Assembly: GCF_003952225.1 (NCBI RefSeq)
Contig: NZ_CP034437.1
Coordinates: 1,097,501 to 1,161,500, forward strand
DNA: 64,000 bases
Origin: Paenibacillus albus
Lineage (GTDB): Bacteria > Bacillota > Bacilli > Paenibacillales > Paenibacillaceae
Direction: 5' to 3'
The position numbers were made by a program, and so were the translations under genes. Within the stretch, counting starts at the first letter, position 1, and the number at the start of each line of letters is the position of its first letter. The notes below the pieces were generated by a model, which worked only from the letters and a program-made list of their open reading frames with translations, was not told the origin of the DNA and made no database searches. Of this stretch, positions 11,647 to 20,957 are shown piece after piece.

Positions 11647-12897
11647 GTGTCTAAACCGAAGGTGTTTGAGAAACCGATTGGGGTCAAAGATTATTTGCCG
11701 CATGCGGTTGTGAAACTAAGACAAATCGAAAATCAGGTGTTGGCTTGCATGAGCTCATGGGGCTATGAGCAAATTATGACACCTACGATGGAATATTACG
11801 ATACAGTTGGCGTTGCAAGCTCCACGTCTGACCAAAAGCTGTTCAAGCTGCTCAATAACCGGGGGACGACGCTCGTCCTCCGCTCCGATATGACGGCTCC
11901 GATCGCTCGGGTTGTCGCTTCTGTATTAAAGGATGTGCAATTCCCGATCCGCTTGTCCTATCATTCGAATGTGTTCCGTGCGATCGAAGAGGAAGCGGGC
12001 CGTGAAGCTGAATTCTTCCAGACCGGCGTAGAGCTTGTCGGTGATGCTTCGGCAGAGGCAGATGCCGAGGTTGTTGCGCTGGCAATAGCTTCGCTTAAAG
12101 CAGCCGGTGTTAGCCGGTTCAAAATCGCCATTGGTCATGTTGGCTTCTTGAACGGACTGTTCGAAGAGGCGCTGCCAGGGCAAACCGAGGCACAAGAAGA
12201 GCTGAAAGCCTATCTGCTCGGCCGCGACTATGTCGGCTACAGAGAATGCTTGCGCGGCTTGACGCTCTCGGAGCAGATGCGCCTCGAGCTTGAGGGCATT
12301 ATCCGTCTGCGCGGCGGGCAGGAGATCTGTGATCAAGCGATGGCGCTTAGCCTTGATGCGACCGCACAGGCATCGATCAAGCATCTCTGTGAGATGTGGG
12401 ATGTGCTGGACGCGTACGGCGTACGTGAGCATGTGCTGATCGATCTGACGATGATTGGCGATTTTAAATATTATACAGGCATGACGTTCGAGGGTTATGC
12501 GGCGGATCTTGGATTCCCTGTAGCAAGCGGCGGCCGTTATGACAATCTGCTGCAGCAGTTCGGGCGCCCTGCGCCAGCGACTGGCTTCGCCATTAAGACG
12601 ACGCGTATACTGGAGCTAATCGGTGATGCGGCTGGGGAAGCTTCCGAGCAGAAGATTCTTATCGGCTATGATGCTGAAGGACGGCAGGCAGCACTCGCGA
12701 AAGCTCGCGAATTGCGTGAATCGACGGAGGAGTCTGCGGCAGTTGTTGTCATGACAGAACGCATGGATGCTGCGGCTCAGCTGGCAACGCAAGATGCGGT
12801 TAATACAGCGGACGGTGGTCCGTTGCAATATAAAGGCGTTACGTTTACGAAGCTGCTAACCTACTTCGGCGGCGCACAAGGAGGAACAGCGAAATGA
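11647..12897 (+). CDS. hisZ: ATP phosphoribosyltransferase regulatory subunit HisZ
   Basis: Histidyl-tRNA synthetase-like subunit that lacks aminoacylation activity and pairs with short HisG to make an active, histidine-regulated ATP phosphoribosyltransferase. The class II synthetase fold is seen in [25 protein letters not shown], motif 2 [23 protein letters not shown], and [27 protein letters not shown]. There are three in-frame GTGs at 11629, 11638 and 11647. The last is preferred because GGCGGTG lies about eight bases upstream and the product starts [18 protein letters not shown]. The stop overlaps hisG as ATGA. First gene of the operon. Confidence 0.92.
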   Translation: MSKPKVFEKPIGVKDYLPHAVVKLRQIENQVLACMSSWGYEQIMTPTMEYYDTVGVASSTSDQKLFKLLNNRGTTLVLRSDMTAPIARVVASVLKDVQFPIRLSYHSNVFRAIEEEAGREAEFFQTGVELVGDASAEADAEVVALAIASLKAAGVSRFKIAIGHVGFLNGLFEEALPGQTEAQEELKAYLLGRDYVGYRECLRGLTLSEQMRLELEGIIRLRGGQEICDQAMALSLDATAQASIKHLCEMWDVLDAYGVREHVLIDLTMIGDFKYYTGMTFEGYAADLGFPVASGGRYDNLLQQFGRPAPATGFAIKTTRILELIGDAAGEASEQKILIGYDAEGRQAALAKARELRESTEESAAVVVMTERMDAAAQLATQDAVNTADGGPLQYKGVTFTKLLTYFGGAQGGTAK

Positions 12898-13547
12898 GTA
12901 ATAACGAAGGGCGTGAACTGCTAAAGGTTGCGATGCCGAAGGGCCGCATCTATAAAGTAGCGTCTAAGCTGTTCCGCGAAGCGGGCGTGCCGATTCCGAG
13001 CGACTTCGACGATACGCGCAAGCTTATTATCGAGCTGCCGGAAGCGGGCATGTCGTTCATTATGGCGAAGCCGGTTGATGTGCCGACTTATGTGGAGTAC
13101 GGCGTAGCCGATATCGGTATTGTCGGCAAGGACGTCTTGATGGAAGAGAGCAAGGATGTCTACGAGCTGCTTGATCTAGGCATCGCCAAATGCCGCATGT
13201 CCGTCATTGGATTGCCGGATTGGAAGCCGGTCATTCATCCGCGGGTGGCGACGAAGTACCCGAACGTGGCGTCGCAATACTTCCGCGAGCTAGGTCAGCA
13301 GGTTGAAGTGATCAAGCTGAACGGTTCAATCGAGCTTGCGCCGCTTATTGGACTTGCCGATCGGATCGTCGACATGGTTGAGACCGGCCAGACACTTCGC
13401 GAGAACGGCCTTGTCGAGATGGAGCAAATCTTCGGCATTACGAGCCGTCTCATTGCAAACCGCGTCAGCTACCGAATGAAGAACGATGCGATTCAGAGCT
13501 TATGCGATAAGCTGCAGCATGCGATTGCGGCGAACGCAGTTAAATAG
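12894..13547 (+). CDS. hisG: ATP phosphoribosyltransferase, short form
   Basis: Catalyses the first step of histidine synthesis, ATP plus PRPP to phosphoribosyl-ATP. The 217 residues mark the short form, which lacks the C-terminal regulatory domain and needs HisZ, encoded just upstream. Motifs seen are [10 protein letters not shown] at the N-terminus, the substrate-loop region [14 protein letters not shown], and [19 protein letters not shown], the PRPP-binding block. The ATG overlaps the hisZ stop. Confidence 0.96.
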   Translation: MSNNEGRELLKVAMPKGRIYKVASKLFREAGVPIPSDFDDTRKLIIELPEAGMSFIMAKPVDVPTYVEYGVADIGIVGKDVLMEESKDVYELLDLGIAKCRMSVIGLPDWKPVIHPRVATKYPNVASQYFRELGQQVEVIKLNGSIELAPLIGLADRIVDMVETGQTLRENGLVEMEQIFGITSRLIANRVSYRMKNDAIQSLCDKLQHAIAANAVK

Positions 13548-13586
13548 AAATAGAAAGCAGGCAAGGCTGAAGGGAGAGGAAGGCGT

Positions 13587-14870
13587 ATGCGTAAGCTGCG
13601 TGCGGAGCAGTTTGGCTTAACGCGCAAGGTGGACTACGGAACACCAGCGCAAAATGAATCGGTTCGCCAAATCGTCGAGGCGGTGCGAACCGAAGGAGAT
13701 GCGGCATTGCTGCGCTATACGGAGCAGCATGACCGCGTAAGCATGACTGCGGCGGAGCTGCGCGTCACGGAGAGCGAGATCCAGGCCGCTTATGACCGTG
13801 TCGATGCGGCGTTCCTGACTGCAATCCGTGAAGCAGCGGTGAACATTCGCAAGTTTCACGAGAAGCAGCTGCGCCAGTCGTGGGTCGACGTCCAGCCGGA
13901 CGGTACGATGCTCGGCCAGCTGCTGCGGCCGCTGAAGCGCGTCGGTGTCTATGTCCCTGGCGGCAAGGCAGCCTATCCGTCCTCGGTGCTGATGAATGTA
14001 ATTCCAGCACAGGTCGCAGGCGTGCCTGAGATCGTCATGGTGACGCCTCCTGCAACAGGCGGCAAAGCCGGCATTGACCCGTACATTCTCGTCGCGGCTG
14101 CGGAAGCGGGCGTGAAAGAGATGTACCGCGTTGGCGGTGCGCAGGCCGTTGCCGCGCTTGCTTACGGAACAGATACGATTCCGCCGGTGGACAAGATCTG
14201 CGGACCCGGCAACATCTACGTTGCGCTTGCGAAGCGCTCCGTATTCGGCGTAGTCGCCATTGACAGCATCGCCGGACCGAGCGAGATTGTCGTGCTAGCG
14301 GATGAGACGGCAGACCCTGCGTACGTCGCAGCCGATCTGTTGTCGCAAGCGGAGCACGACGAGATGGCGTCGGCGATTCTCGTGACGACGTCGGAGAAGC
14401 TTGGCGATGCCGTGGCCGCAGAAGTGGAGCTTCAGCTCGCGACACTTCCACGTGAAGGCACGGCGAGACAGTCCATTGCCGACTACGGCGCGATTCTGAT
14501 TGCCGAGTCTATGGAAGAAGCGATCGACGCCGTCAACCGGATGGCGCCGGAGCATCTTGAGATTATGACGGCAGAGCCGATGACGCTGCTGGGCCGGATC
14601 GAGAATGCGGGCGCAATCTTCGTTGGGCCGTACAGCTCGGAGCCGGTAGGGGATTATTTTGCCGGACCGAATCACATTCTGCCGACGAATGGCACGGCGC
14701 GGTTCTCCTCGCCGGTGAACGTCGACGATTTCGTCAAGAAATCGAGCCTGATCTACTACAGCAAAGACGCGCTGCTTGCGAGCGGCGATCAAATTATGAC
14801 GCTTGCCCGTCATGAAGGGCTGGAAGCCCATGCGAGGGCGATAGAAATTCGTTTAGAGCGGGAGCGCTAA
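13587..14870 (+). CDS. hisD: Histidinol dehydrogenase
   Basis: Zinc enzyme for the last two steps, L-histidinol to L-histidine with two NAD+. The 427 residues match the usual length. Diagnostic blocks are [40 protein letters not shown] and the metal/catalytic region SQAEHDEMA, with [14 protein letters not shown] near the C-terminus. AGGGAGAGGAAG lies upstream of the ATG. Confidence 0.97.
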   Translation: MRKLRAEQFGLTRKVDYGTPAQNESVRQIVEAVRTEGDAALLRYTEQHDRVSMTAAELRVTESEIQAAYDRVDAAFLTAIREAAVNIRKFHEKQLRQSWVDVQPDGTMLGQLLRPLKRVGVYVPGGKAAYPSSVLMNVIPAQVAGVPEIVMVTPPATGGKAGIDPYILVAAAEAGVKEMYRVGGAQAVAALAYGTDTIPPVDKICGPGNIYVALAKRSVFGVVAIDSIAGPSEIVVLADETADPAYVAADLLSQAEHDEMASAILVTTSEKLGDAVAAEVELQLATLPREGTARQSIADYGAILIAESMEEAIDAVNRMAPEHLEIMTAEPMTLLGRIENAGAIFVGPYSSEPVGDYFAGPNHILPTNGTARFSSPVNVDDFVKKSSLIYYSKDALLASGDQIMTLARHEGLEAHARAIEIRLERER

Positions 14871-14923
14871 GGTACATTCGCAACCGTTAAAAATAAAGGT
14901 TACCCGGAAAGAAGGATACATTC

Positions 14924-15523
14924 ATGGCAGAGAACGTGATTCGTGCCTCCGAAGTGGCGCGCAAAACGAATGAAACGGACATTAAGCTGGCGTTTGCAGT
15001 GGACGGCAGCGGCACAGTTAAGCTCGAGACGGACGTGCCTTTCCTGAACCACATGCTCGATCTGTTTGCGAAGCACGGCCAATTCGATCTGACGGTCGAA
15101 GCGACGGGCGATGTAGATATCGACGATCACCACACTACGGAAGATATCGGTATCTGTCTCGGCCAGACGATCCGCGAAGCGCTTGGCGACAAACGCGGCA
15201 TTAAGCGGTATGCCTCGGTATTCGTGCCGATGGATGAGGCGCTGGCTCAGGTCGTTATCGACGTCAGCAACCGTCCGCATTTTGAGTACCGTGCGCAGTA
15301 TCCGTCTCAGCAAGTGGGCAGCTTCCAAGTGGAGCTTGTCCAAGAGTTTCTCTGGAAGCTTGCGCTTGAAGCGCGCATTACGCTGCACGTCATCGTGCAC
15401 TACGGAACGAACACGCATCACATGATCGAAGCGGTATTCAAGGCGCTTGGCCGTGCGCTCGACGAGGCGACATGCATTGATCCGCGCGTACAAGGAGTGC
15501 CTTCGACGAAAGGAGTGCTGTAG
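14924..15523 (+). CDS. hisB: Imidazoleglycerol-phosphate dehydratase
   Basis: Manganese enzyme that converts imidazoleglycerol phosphate to imidazoleacetol phosphate. The 199 residues are a monofunctional dehydratase without the HisB phosphatase domain of enterobacteria. The metal-binding repeats are seen: FLNHMLDLFAKHG, DDHHTTEDIGICLG, HYGTNTHHMIEAVFKALG. AGAAGGA precedes the ATG, and hisH starts one base after the stop. Confidence 0.97.
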   Translation: MAENVIRASEVARKTNETDIKLAFAVDGSGTVKLETDVPFLNHMLDLFAKHGQFDLTVEATGDVDIDDHHTTEDIGICLGQTIREALGDKRGIKRYASVFVPMDEALAQVVIDVSNRPHFEYRAQYPSQQVGSFQVELVQEFLWKLALEARITLHVIVHYGTNTHHMIEAVFKALGRALDEATCIDPRVQGVPSTKGVL

Positions 15524-15524
15524 G

Positions 15525-16148
15525 ATGATCGCGATCATCGATTACGGCATGGGAAACCTCCACAGCGTTAGCAAAGCAGTTGAACGGCTCGGCTACGAGA
15601 CGATCATTACAGCGGACGCGCAAGAGATCATGGAGGCGGACGGTGCGATTCTGCCAGGCGTCGGCGCTTTCGGCGATGCAATGCAGAATCTGCAGAACAC
15701 CGGCCTCGATGAGGTGACGAAGTTCTACGCTTCTTCCGGCAAGCCGCTGCTCGGCATCTGCCTCGGCATGCAGCTGCTGTTCAGCGAGAGCGAGGAGTAT
15801 GGCCGTCACGAAGGGCTGGGCTTGCTGCCGGGAACGGTCATTCGTTTCCAAGGCGATTTCAAGGTGCCTCACATGGGCTGGAACAAGCTTGAATTCAAGC
15901 AGCAGCAAAGTCCGCTGTTCGAAGGACTGGCTCCGGGCCATGTCTACTTCGTTCACTCGTTCCATGCGAAGCCTGAGCGGTCCTCGGATCTGCTCGCGAC
16001 AACGGACTACAACGGTCAAGTGACGGCGATTGTAGGCCGCGGCAATGTGCATGGCATGCAGTTTCATCCGGAGAAGAGCGGCGAGCTCGGCATGAGCCTG
16101 CTGCGTAATTTCCTTGCATTAACGGGAGCGCGAGAAACGGTTCGTTAA
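15525..16148 (+). CDS. hisH: Imidazole glycerol phosphate synthase, glutaminase subunit
   Basis: Class I glutamine amidotransferase that supplies ammonia to HisF. The 207 residues have the nucleophile motif LLGICLGMQLLF (Cys near 81) and the triad HisXGlu in MQFHPEKSGELG near the end. The start is ATG at 15525 (MIAIIDYGMGNLHS); AAAGGAG lies inside the 3' end of hisB, so translation is probably coupled. In B. subtilis and relatives hisA lies directly downstream; here only a 72-base gap with a small hairpin separates hisH from hisF. Confidence 0.96.
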   Translation: MIAIIDYGMGNLHSVSKAVERLGYETIITADAQEIMEADGAILPGVGAFGDAMQNLQNTGLDEVTKFYASSGKPLLGICLGMQLLFSESEEYGRHEGLGLLPGTVIRFQGDFKVPHMGWNKLEFKQQQSPLFEGLAPGHVYFVHSFHAKPERSSDLLATTDYNGQVTAIVGRGNVHGMQFHPEKSGELGMSLLRNFLALTGARETVR

Positions 16149-16159
16149 CGCAGGTACGA

Positions 16160-16177
16160 GGGGTATTACCCCTTTTT
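16160..16177 (+). terminator. Small terminator-like hairpin between hisH and hisF
   Basis: GGGGT-ATT-ACCCC followed by five Ts, in the spot where hisA is normally found. The short stem would be at most a partial attenuator. Confidence 0.45.
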
Positions 16178-16220
16178 GCGCAGCACAGCGAACTTGTAAG
16201 AGAAGGGAGGCGGCATACAT

Positions 16221-16979
16221 ATGCTAGCCAAACGTATTATTCCATGTCTGGATGTCAAAGACGGACGTGTCGTCAAAGGAGTAAATTTCGTCAATTTGCG
16301 CGATGCCGGCGATCCGGTGGAGCTTGCGGCGATTTACGACAAGGAAGGCGCGGACGAGCTTGTTTTCCTTGATATTTCTGCATCGGTAGAAGGCCGGGCG
16401 ACGATGATCGAAGTCGTCAAACGGACAGCTGGGGAAATTACCATTCCATTCACTGTAGGCGGAGGCATAACGCATGTGGATGACATGAAGCGGCTGCTTC
16501 GCGCAGGTGCCGACAAGATCGGCATTAACACGGCAGCAGTAAAGAACCGCGATCTCGTGAAGGACGGAGCACGCAAGTTCGGCTCGCAGTGCATCGTCGT
16601 TGCGATCGACGCGAAGTTCAATCCGGCATGGGGCGAATGGGAAGTCTACACGCATGGCGGACGGACGGCTACAGGGATTAAGGCGCTCGCTTGGGCGAAG
16701 GAAGTCGAATCACTCGGCGCAGGCGAAATTCTGCTGACGAGCATGGATGCGGACGGTACGAAGGACGGCTTCGACATTAAGCTGACTCAAGCGGTGTCTA
16801 GCTCGCTCGGCATTCCGGTTATCGCTTCAGGCGGTGCGGGCAAGGTAGAGCACTTCTACGATGTATTTAAGAAAGGGCAAGCGGATGCTGGCCTTGCAGC
16901 AACGATATTCCACTACAAAGAGATGACGATCCGCGAAGTGAAGGATGATTTGCGGCTGAAAGGAGTCGAGATCAGGTGA
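16221..16979 (+). CDS. hisF: Imidazole glycerol phosphate synthase, cyclase subunit
   Basis: TIM-barrel cyclase that uses ammonia from HisH to make imidazoleglycerol phosphate and AICAR. The 252 residues show the HisF hallmarks [19 protein letters not shown] with Asp11, the HisF-specific [28 protein letters not shown] with Asp ~130, and [10 protein letters not shown]. These separate it clearly from HisA, which is absent from the operon. GGGAGG precedes the ATG at 16221. The stop overlaps the next start as GTGA. Confidence 0.97.
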   Translation: MLAKRIIPCLDVKDGRVVKGVNFVNLRDAGDPVELAAIYDKEGADELVFLDISASVEGRATMIEVVKRTAGEITIPFTVGGGITHVDDMKRLLRAGADKIGINTAAVKNRDLVKDGARKFGSQCIVVAIDAKFNPAWGEWEVYTHGGRTATGIKALAWAKEVESLGAGEILLTSMDADGTKDGFDIKLTQAVSSSLGIPVIASGGAGKVEHFYDVFKKGQADAGLAATIFHYKEMTIREVKDDLRLKGVEIR

Positions 16980-17644
16980 GTGCAAGCGTAAATTCGATCA
17001 AATGGAACGAAGCGGGACTGGTCCCTGCCATCGTGCAGGATGCGATCAGCAAAGAAGTGCTTATGATGGCGTACATGAATGAGGAATCCTATACGCGCTC
17101 CATCGAGACGGGAGAAACGTGGTTCTGGAGCCGTTCGCGCGGCGAGCTTTGGCATAAAGGTGCAACAAGCGGGAATACGCAGCGCATTGTATCTATGCAT
17201 TATGATTGCGACGGAGATACATTGCTTGTGCGCGTGGATCAGAACGGTCCAGCTTGCCACAACGGTACGTACAGCTGCTTCACGAATGCGGTTGAAGGCG
17301 TGAAAGGCGCTGCTGTTGGCGGTGAGCTGCTGCAGACTAGCGATCGCTTCGCGATGCTGAATCAGCTGGAAGCGACGATTGCACAGCGTTATATCGAGCG
17401 TCCGGAAGGCGCTTATACGACGTATCTGTTCGAGAAGGGCGTCGATAAGATTCTGAAGAAAGTTGGCGAAGAGTCGGCTGAAGTCATTATTGCTGCGAAG
17501 AACAAAGATAATGACGAGCTCCGCTGTGAAGCCAGCGATCTCATCTTCCACCTGATGGTGCTGCTCCGCGAACGCGGACTTTCGCTGGACGAAATCATGG
17601 TCGAGCTTAATCGTCGCCATAATAAATCGAAGCAGCCTTCTTAG
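16976..17644 (+). CDS. hisIE: Bifunctional phosphoribosyl-AMP cyclohydrolase/phosphoribosyl-ATP pyrophosphatase
   Basis: Carries out the second and third steps of the pathway. The HisI domain (1-~115) has [17 protein letters not shown], the metal motif DCDGDTLLV and the paired cysteines in CHNGTYSCF. The HisE domain (~120-222) has [35 protein letters not shown] at 16976 is the start, with AAAGGAG inside hisF. Its intermediate normally feeds HisA, which is missing here. Confidence 0.96.
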   Translation: MSASVNSIKWNEAGLVPAIVQDAISKEVLMMAYMNEESYTRSIETGETWFWSRSRGELWHKGATSGNTQRIVSMHYDCDGDTLLVRVDQNGPACHNGTYSCFTNAVEGVKGAAVGGELLQTSDRFAMLNQLEATIAQRYIERPEGAYTTYLFEKGVDKILKKVGEESAEVIIAAKNKDNDELRCEASDLIFHLMVLLRERGLSLDEIMVELNRRHNKSKQPS

Positions 17645-17670
17645 CCTTGCGACAGGCAGCTTCTTCTCCC

Positions 17671-17721
17671 GAAACCGAGCCTCCATGAAGAGAGCTCGGT
17701 TTCTATGGCATTTTGCCATAG
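17671..17721 (+). terminator. Two hairpins ending the histidine operon
   Basis: GAAACCGAGC/GCTCGGTTTC (17671-17703), then CTATGGCA/TGCCATAG (17703-17721). Neither has a strong T tract, so termination may be partial. Confidence 0.55.
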
Positions 17722-17821
17722 AATGTTCATACAATGCGTTCAAACCGCGAGTGCAGTTGAATGCGGCCGAGTTCAGGCAATTAGCGGAGATAAGCTAGTC
17801 TATAGTGCTTTTGATTGATTT

Positions 17822-17849
17822 TTGAATTATGATGATTTCCATGTATAAT
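17822..17849 (+). promoter_or_regulatory. Predicted sigma-A promoter of prs
   Basis: TTGAAT (17822-17827), a 16-base spacer, then TATAAT (17844-17849), 73 bases before the start codon. Confidence 0.65.
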
Positions 17850-17922
17850 GAATGGTGTCGAAAGAAGCGGTTTTTGTTAGCATTCAAATTAAAGTGGTCT
17901 AATCGCTCAGGAGGGTATAATT

Positions 17923-18873
17923 TTGTTTAGCGACAAGCTACGTATTTTCTCGGGTTCCTCGAATCCCAAACTAGCTGCTCAGATATGTGAGAATCTTGGT
18001 GTGCAGCTCGGTAAAATCAAACTGTCTCGTTTCAAAAGCGGTGAAATTTACGTTCACTATGAGGAAACGATCCGTAACTGTGACGTTTTCCTTGTACAGT
18101 CGTTCTCGCACCCGATCAATGATCATTTCGTCGAGCTGCTCGTAATGATTGATGCGGCGAAGCGTGCTTCCGCACGTACAGTCAACATCATCGTTCCGTA
18201 TTACGGCTATGCGCGTCAAGAGCGTAAGGCTGCTCCACGTGAACCGATCTCGGCTAAAATGCTTGCGGACGTGCTTACGACTGTCGGTGCAAACCGCGTG
18301 ATCACGATCGATCTCCATGCGCCTGCGATCCAAGGCTTCTTCAACATCCCTGTGGATCATCTGACAGGTCTTGATCTGATCAGTGACTATTTGAAATCGA
18401 AAAACATTAAAAATCCGGTTGTTGTTTCTCCGGATGCTGGCCGTGCCTCGACTGCCGAGAAGCTGGCTAACTATCTGGATGCACCGTTCGCAATCATGAT
18501 CAAGAAGCGTCCGGCGCATAACGAATCTGTCATCACGCATGTTATCGGTGATGTAACAGGGCAAACACCGATTATTATCGAGGACCTGATTGATACAGGC
18601 ACAACGATCGTGAACGTCGTTGAAGGTCTTAAAGAACGCGGAGCTGAAGATGTGTATGTGTGCGCGACGCACCCGCTCTTCTCCGGACCTGCGCTGCAGC
18701 GATTGGATCATCCGAATATTAAAGAAGTCATCGTAACCGATACGATCGCATTGCCGGAGGATCATTCCGACCGGTTTACCGTCCTTTCGGTTGCACCGAT
18801 ATTGGCAGAGACTACACGCATCATTCTTGAGGGTGGATCGATCAGCACACTCTTCAAGAATGCAGGTATCTAG
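17923..18873 (+). CDS. prs: Ribose-phosphate pyrophosphokinase
   Basis: Makes PRPP from ribose 5-phosphate and ATP; PRPP is the substrate of HisG, encoded 4 kb upstream, and of nucleotide synthesis. The 316 residues are the normal length. Motifs are FLVQSFSHPINDH, YYGYARQERKAAPREPISAKM (ATP and flexible loop), TIDLHAPAIQGFF, VVSPDAGRASTAEKLA, and the PRPP loop IIIEDLIDTGTTIV. The start is TTG at 17923, with GGAGGG eight bases upstream; no ATG fits. It has its own promoter and a perfect hairpin after it. Confidence 0.95.
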   Translation: MFSDKLRIFSGSSNPKLAAQICENLGVQLGKIKLSRFKSGEIYVHYEETIRNCDVFLVQSFSHPINDHFVELLVMIDAAKRASARTVNIIVPYYGYARQERKAAPREPISAKMLADVLTTVGANRVITIDLHAPAIQGFFNIPVDHLTGLDLISDYLKSKNIKNPVVVSPDAGRASTAEKLANYLDAPFAIMIKKRPAHNESVITHVIGDVTGQTPIIIEDLIDTGTTIVNVVEGLKERGAEDVYVCATHPLFSGPALQRLDHPNIKEVIVTDTIALPEDHSDRFTVLSVAPILAETTRIILEGGSISTLFKNAGI

Positions 18874-18907
18874 AACACATAACGGCTGCGTTTATCGCGG
18901 CAAAATC

Positions 18908-18935
18908 GAAATCGCGGGCCTATGCCCGCGATTTC
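18908..18935 (+). terminator. Hairpin after prs
   Basis: Perfect 12-bp stem GAAATCGCGGGC/GCCCGCGATTTC with loop CTAT; no T tract follows. Confidence 0.65.
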
Positions 18936-19018
18936 CCACATATTCTTTCGTGTAAGGTTAGACCGCGCTATGGTATAATCGTAGAATCTTTTGATGTACC
19001 GGGGAGGTGCCTTGTTCT

Positions 19019-20761
19019 ATGAAGGAAAAGAAAATTGCGATAGCCAGCCACAGCACGAAAATAATTCCGATCCAATGGGACGCAACGTTCTTCTTCGAGC
19101 GAGCGGTCCGATCGATGGATCGTTATCACTATGACAAGGCACTCAAGTATTTCCGACGCGCGGCCGAATACGAGCCGGAGAATCCAGTGAACCACTGCAA
19201 TATGGCGGGGATTTTGTCGGAGATGGGGAATTACGAAGAATCCAATCGTATTCTGCTGTCGATTGTGAGTGAGCTCGATCCTGAGATGACGGAATGTCAT
19301 TTCTATATGGCGAACAATTACGCCAACATGGAGAATTATGAAGCAGCCGAGGAATCGCTTATTCGTTACTTGGAGGAAGACCCCGATGGTCAATTCCTCG
19401 AAGAATCGGAAGAGATGATGGAGCTGCTGCATTACGAGCTGGAGCGTCCAACGAAGCTAGCCTTCATTAAGGCCCGTGAAGGATTCTTCGAGCATGACCG
19501 GGCGAGGTCGATGCTGGAGGAAGGCAAGTTTGTCGAAGCGGTAAGATTGCTTGAGAGTATTGTGGAGAAGAACGGCGAGTTCATGGCGGCACGCAACAAT
19601 TTGGCGCTGGCCTACTACTATATGGGCATGTTCGAAAAAGCCATGGTAACGATTCAGCAGGTGCTGGAGCTCGAACCGGGCAATTTGCATGCGCTCTGCA
19701 ACCTGGCGATCTTCTATCAGCACGCTGAAGATAAAGTACAGTTGAAGCCCCTTGTGGAGCTGCTGTGCAAGACGGTGCCATTCCATCAGGAGCATGTGTT
19801 TAAGCTTGCGACTACAATGGGTATTCTAGGTGAACATGGAGAAGCGTATCGTCACTTTATGCGCTTGCTGAAGGACAATGGATTGAAGTCCGATCCGTGC
19901 CTGTATCATTATGCAGCTGTCGCTGCTTGCAACATCGGACGCTATGAAGAAGCGAGACGATTGTGGCAGCAAGTGAGCAAGCTGGACAGTGAATCGCATG
20001 TGCCCGGCTACTATCTGGAGCAGCTTACTTTAATGGAGAACGGTCAGAATACGGCGCCAACGAGCTACCATTATCATCTCCCGTTCGAAGAACAATTTAA
20101 GCTGTGGGAGAAACGGTCCGAGTCACTGCCAGATCATATGAAGCGGGATCCACTCGTGCGTTCATCCTTCTTCTGGGCGCTGCGCCATGGTGACCGCCAT
20201 ACGAAGCTGCAGGTCATTCAAGCGCTCGGCATGATTGCCGACAACGAAGTGAAGGACGCCCTGCGCGACTTCATCGTAGAGCCTCAAGAGGATGACTACT
20301 TGAAAAGGATTGCGATCTTCGTGCTCCGTTCAATAGGCGTACATGAATCACTGAATGCGGTGCTTGAGGGAAAAGAGACGGTGATCGAGCACAGCCGGAT
20401 GCCTTCGCGCCTGCCGATCTGGGAAGATAAATGGCAGTCGGTGCTTGAAGCGGCACTCGTTCGAATGAATAAGCAATATGATCTCGTGCAGCAGCATGAC
20501 CTGCTGACGCTTTGGATTGAGTTTCTGTCGCGGATTTATCCGAATGTACCGAAGCTTGGCAAAGTGGAAGGCTGGGCGGCCGCGCTTGAATATTTGACAG
20601 CGAAGATGCACCGCAGAGAAATTTCGTACCATGAAGTATCTCAGCGTTACGGCACGTCGATTGCGACCGTTAGCAAATGCGTGAAGCGGATTGATGAAAT
20701 TTGCGGTATTAAAGAGAAGATGCGGAAGGTGCTGCCTGCACTCACCGAGGCTCCGGTTTAG
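19019..20761 (+). CDS. yvcD: TPR-repeat protein with C-terminal HTH-like segment, YvcD-like
   Basis: Cytoplasmic protein of 580 residues, function unknown. The N-terminal ~330 residues are tetratricopeptide repeats, with units such as YDKALKYFRRAAEYEPENP, YEEARRLWQQVSKLDSESH and MFEKAMVTIQQVLELEPGN. Residues ~370-450 resemble HEAT-type helices (KLQVIQALGMIADNEVKDAL). The last 50 residues, EVSQRYGTSIATVSKCVKRI, look like a helix-turn-helix. ATG 19019 is chosen over GTG 19007 because GGGGAGG at 19001-19007 overlaps the latter. TATAAT near 18973 is a likely -10. B. subtilis yvcD occupies the same place upstream of trxB. Confidence 0.85.
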   Translation: MKEKKIAIASHSTKIIPIQWDATFFFERAVRSMDRYHYDKALKYFRRAAEYEPENPVNHCNMAGILSEMGNYEESNRILLSIVSELDPEMTECHFYMANNYANMENYEAAEESLIRYLEEDPDGQFLEESEEMMELLHYELERPTKLAFIKAREGFFEHDRARSMLEEGKFVEAVRLLESIVEKNGEFMAARNNLALAYYYMGMFEKAMVTIQQVLELEPGNLHALCNLAIFYQHAEDKVQLKPLVELLCKTVPFHQEHVFKLATTMGILGEHGEAYRHFMRLLKDNGLKSDPCLYHYAAVAACNIGRYEEARRLWQQVSKLDSESHVPGYYLEQLTLMENGQNTAPTSYHYHLPFEEQFKLWEKRSESLPDHMKRDPLVRSSFFWALRHGDRHTKLQVIQALGMIADNEVKDALRDFIVEPQEDDYLKRIAIFVLRSIGVHESLNAVLEGKETVIEHSRMPSRLPIWEDKWQSVLEAALVRMNKQYDLVQQHDLLTLWIEFLSRIYPNVPKLGKVEGWAAALEYLTAKMHRREISYHEVSQRYGTSIATVSKCVKRIDEICGIKEKMRKVLPALTEAPV

Positions 20762-20772
20762 GTGCCGAGCTC

Positions 20773-20888
20773 GCTTATGGTAGTAGCTTCGCTCCGAAAC
20801 GACAATTTCGACGATCACTCCCGTGGTCTTCGACCAAAGTCGTTCTCGTTTGAAATTGTCGTAGCTGCGCTGCGACACCATAAAAGCG
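20773..20888. repeat. Long imperfect palindrome between yvcD and trxB
   Basis: Outer arms of ~35 bases (CGCTTATGGT... and ...ACCATAAAAGCG; both contain the ACGACAATTTC/GAAATTGTCGT block) enclose a second, weaker inverted repeat around GTGGTCTTCGACCA. It has no reading frame and no T tract. It looks like a mobile palindromic unit (MITE- or REP-like) or a large RNA structure. Confidence 0.6.
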
Positions 20889-20957
20889 TGATGGCAAAAC
20901 CTTCGCTTGCAAATAAAGCATTAGGCTGAAATAGATGATTAGTAGGAGGTAGCAATC

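Noticed and set aside
16149..16220. A truncated hisA remnant between hisH and hisF
   Set aside because: The 72 bases show no HisA-like codons in any frame, only a small hairpin and the hisF ribosome site.
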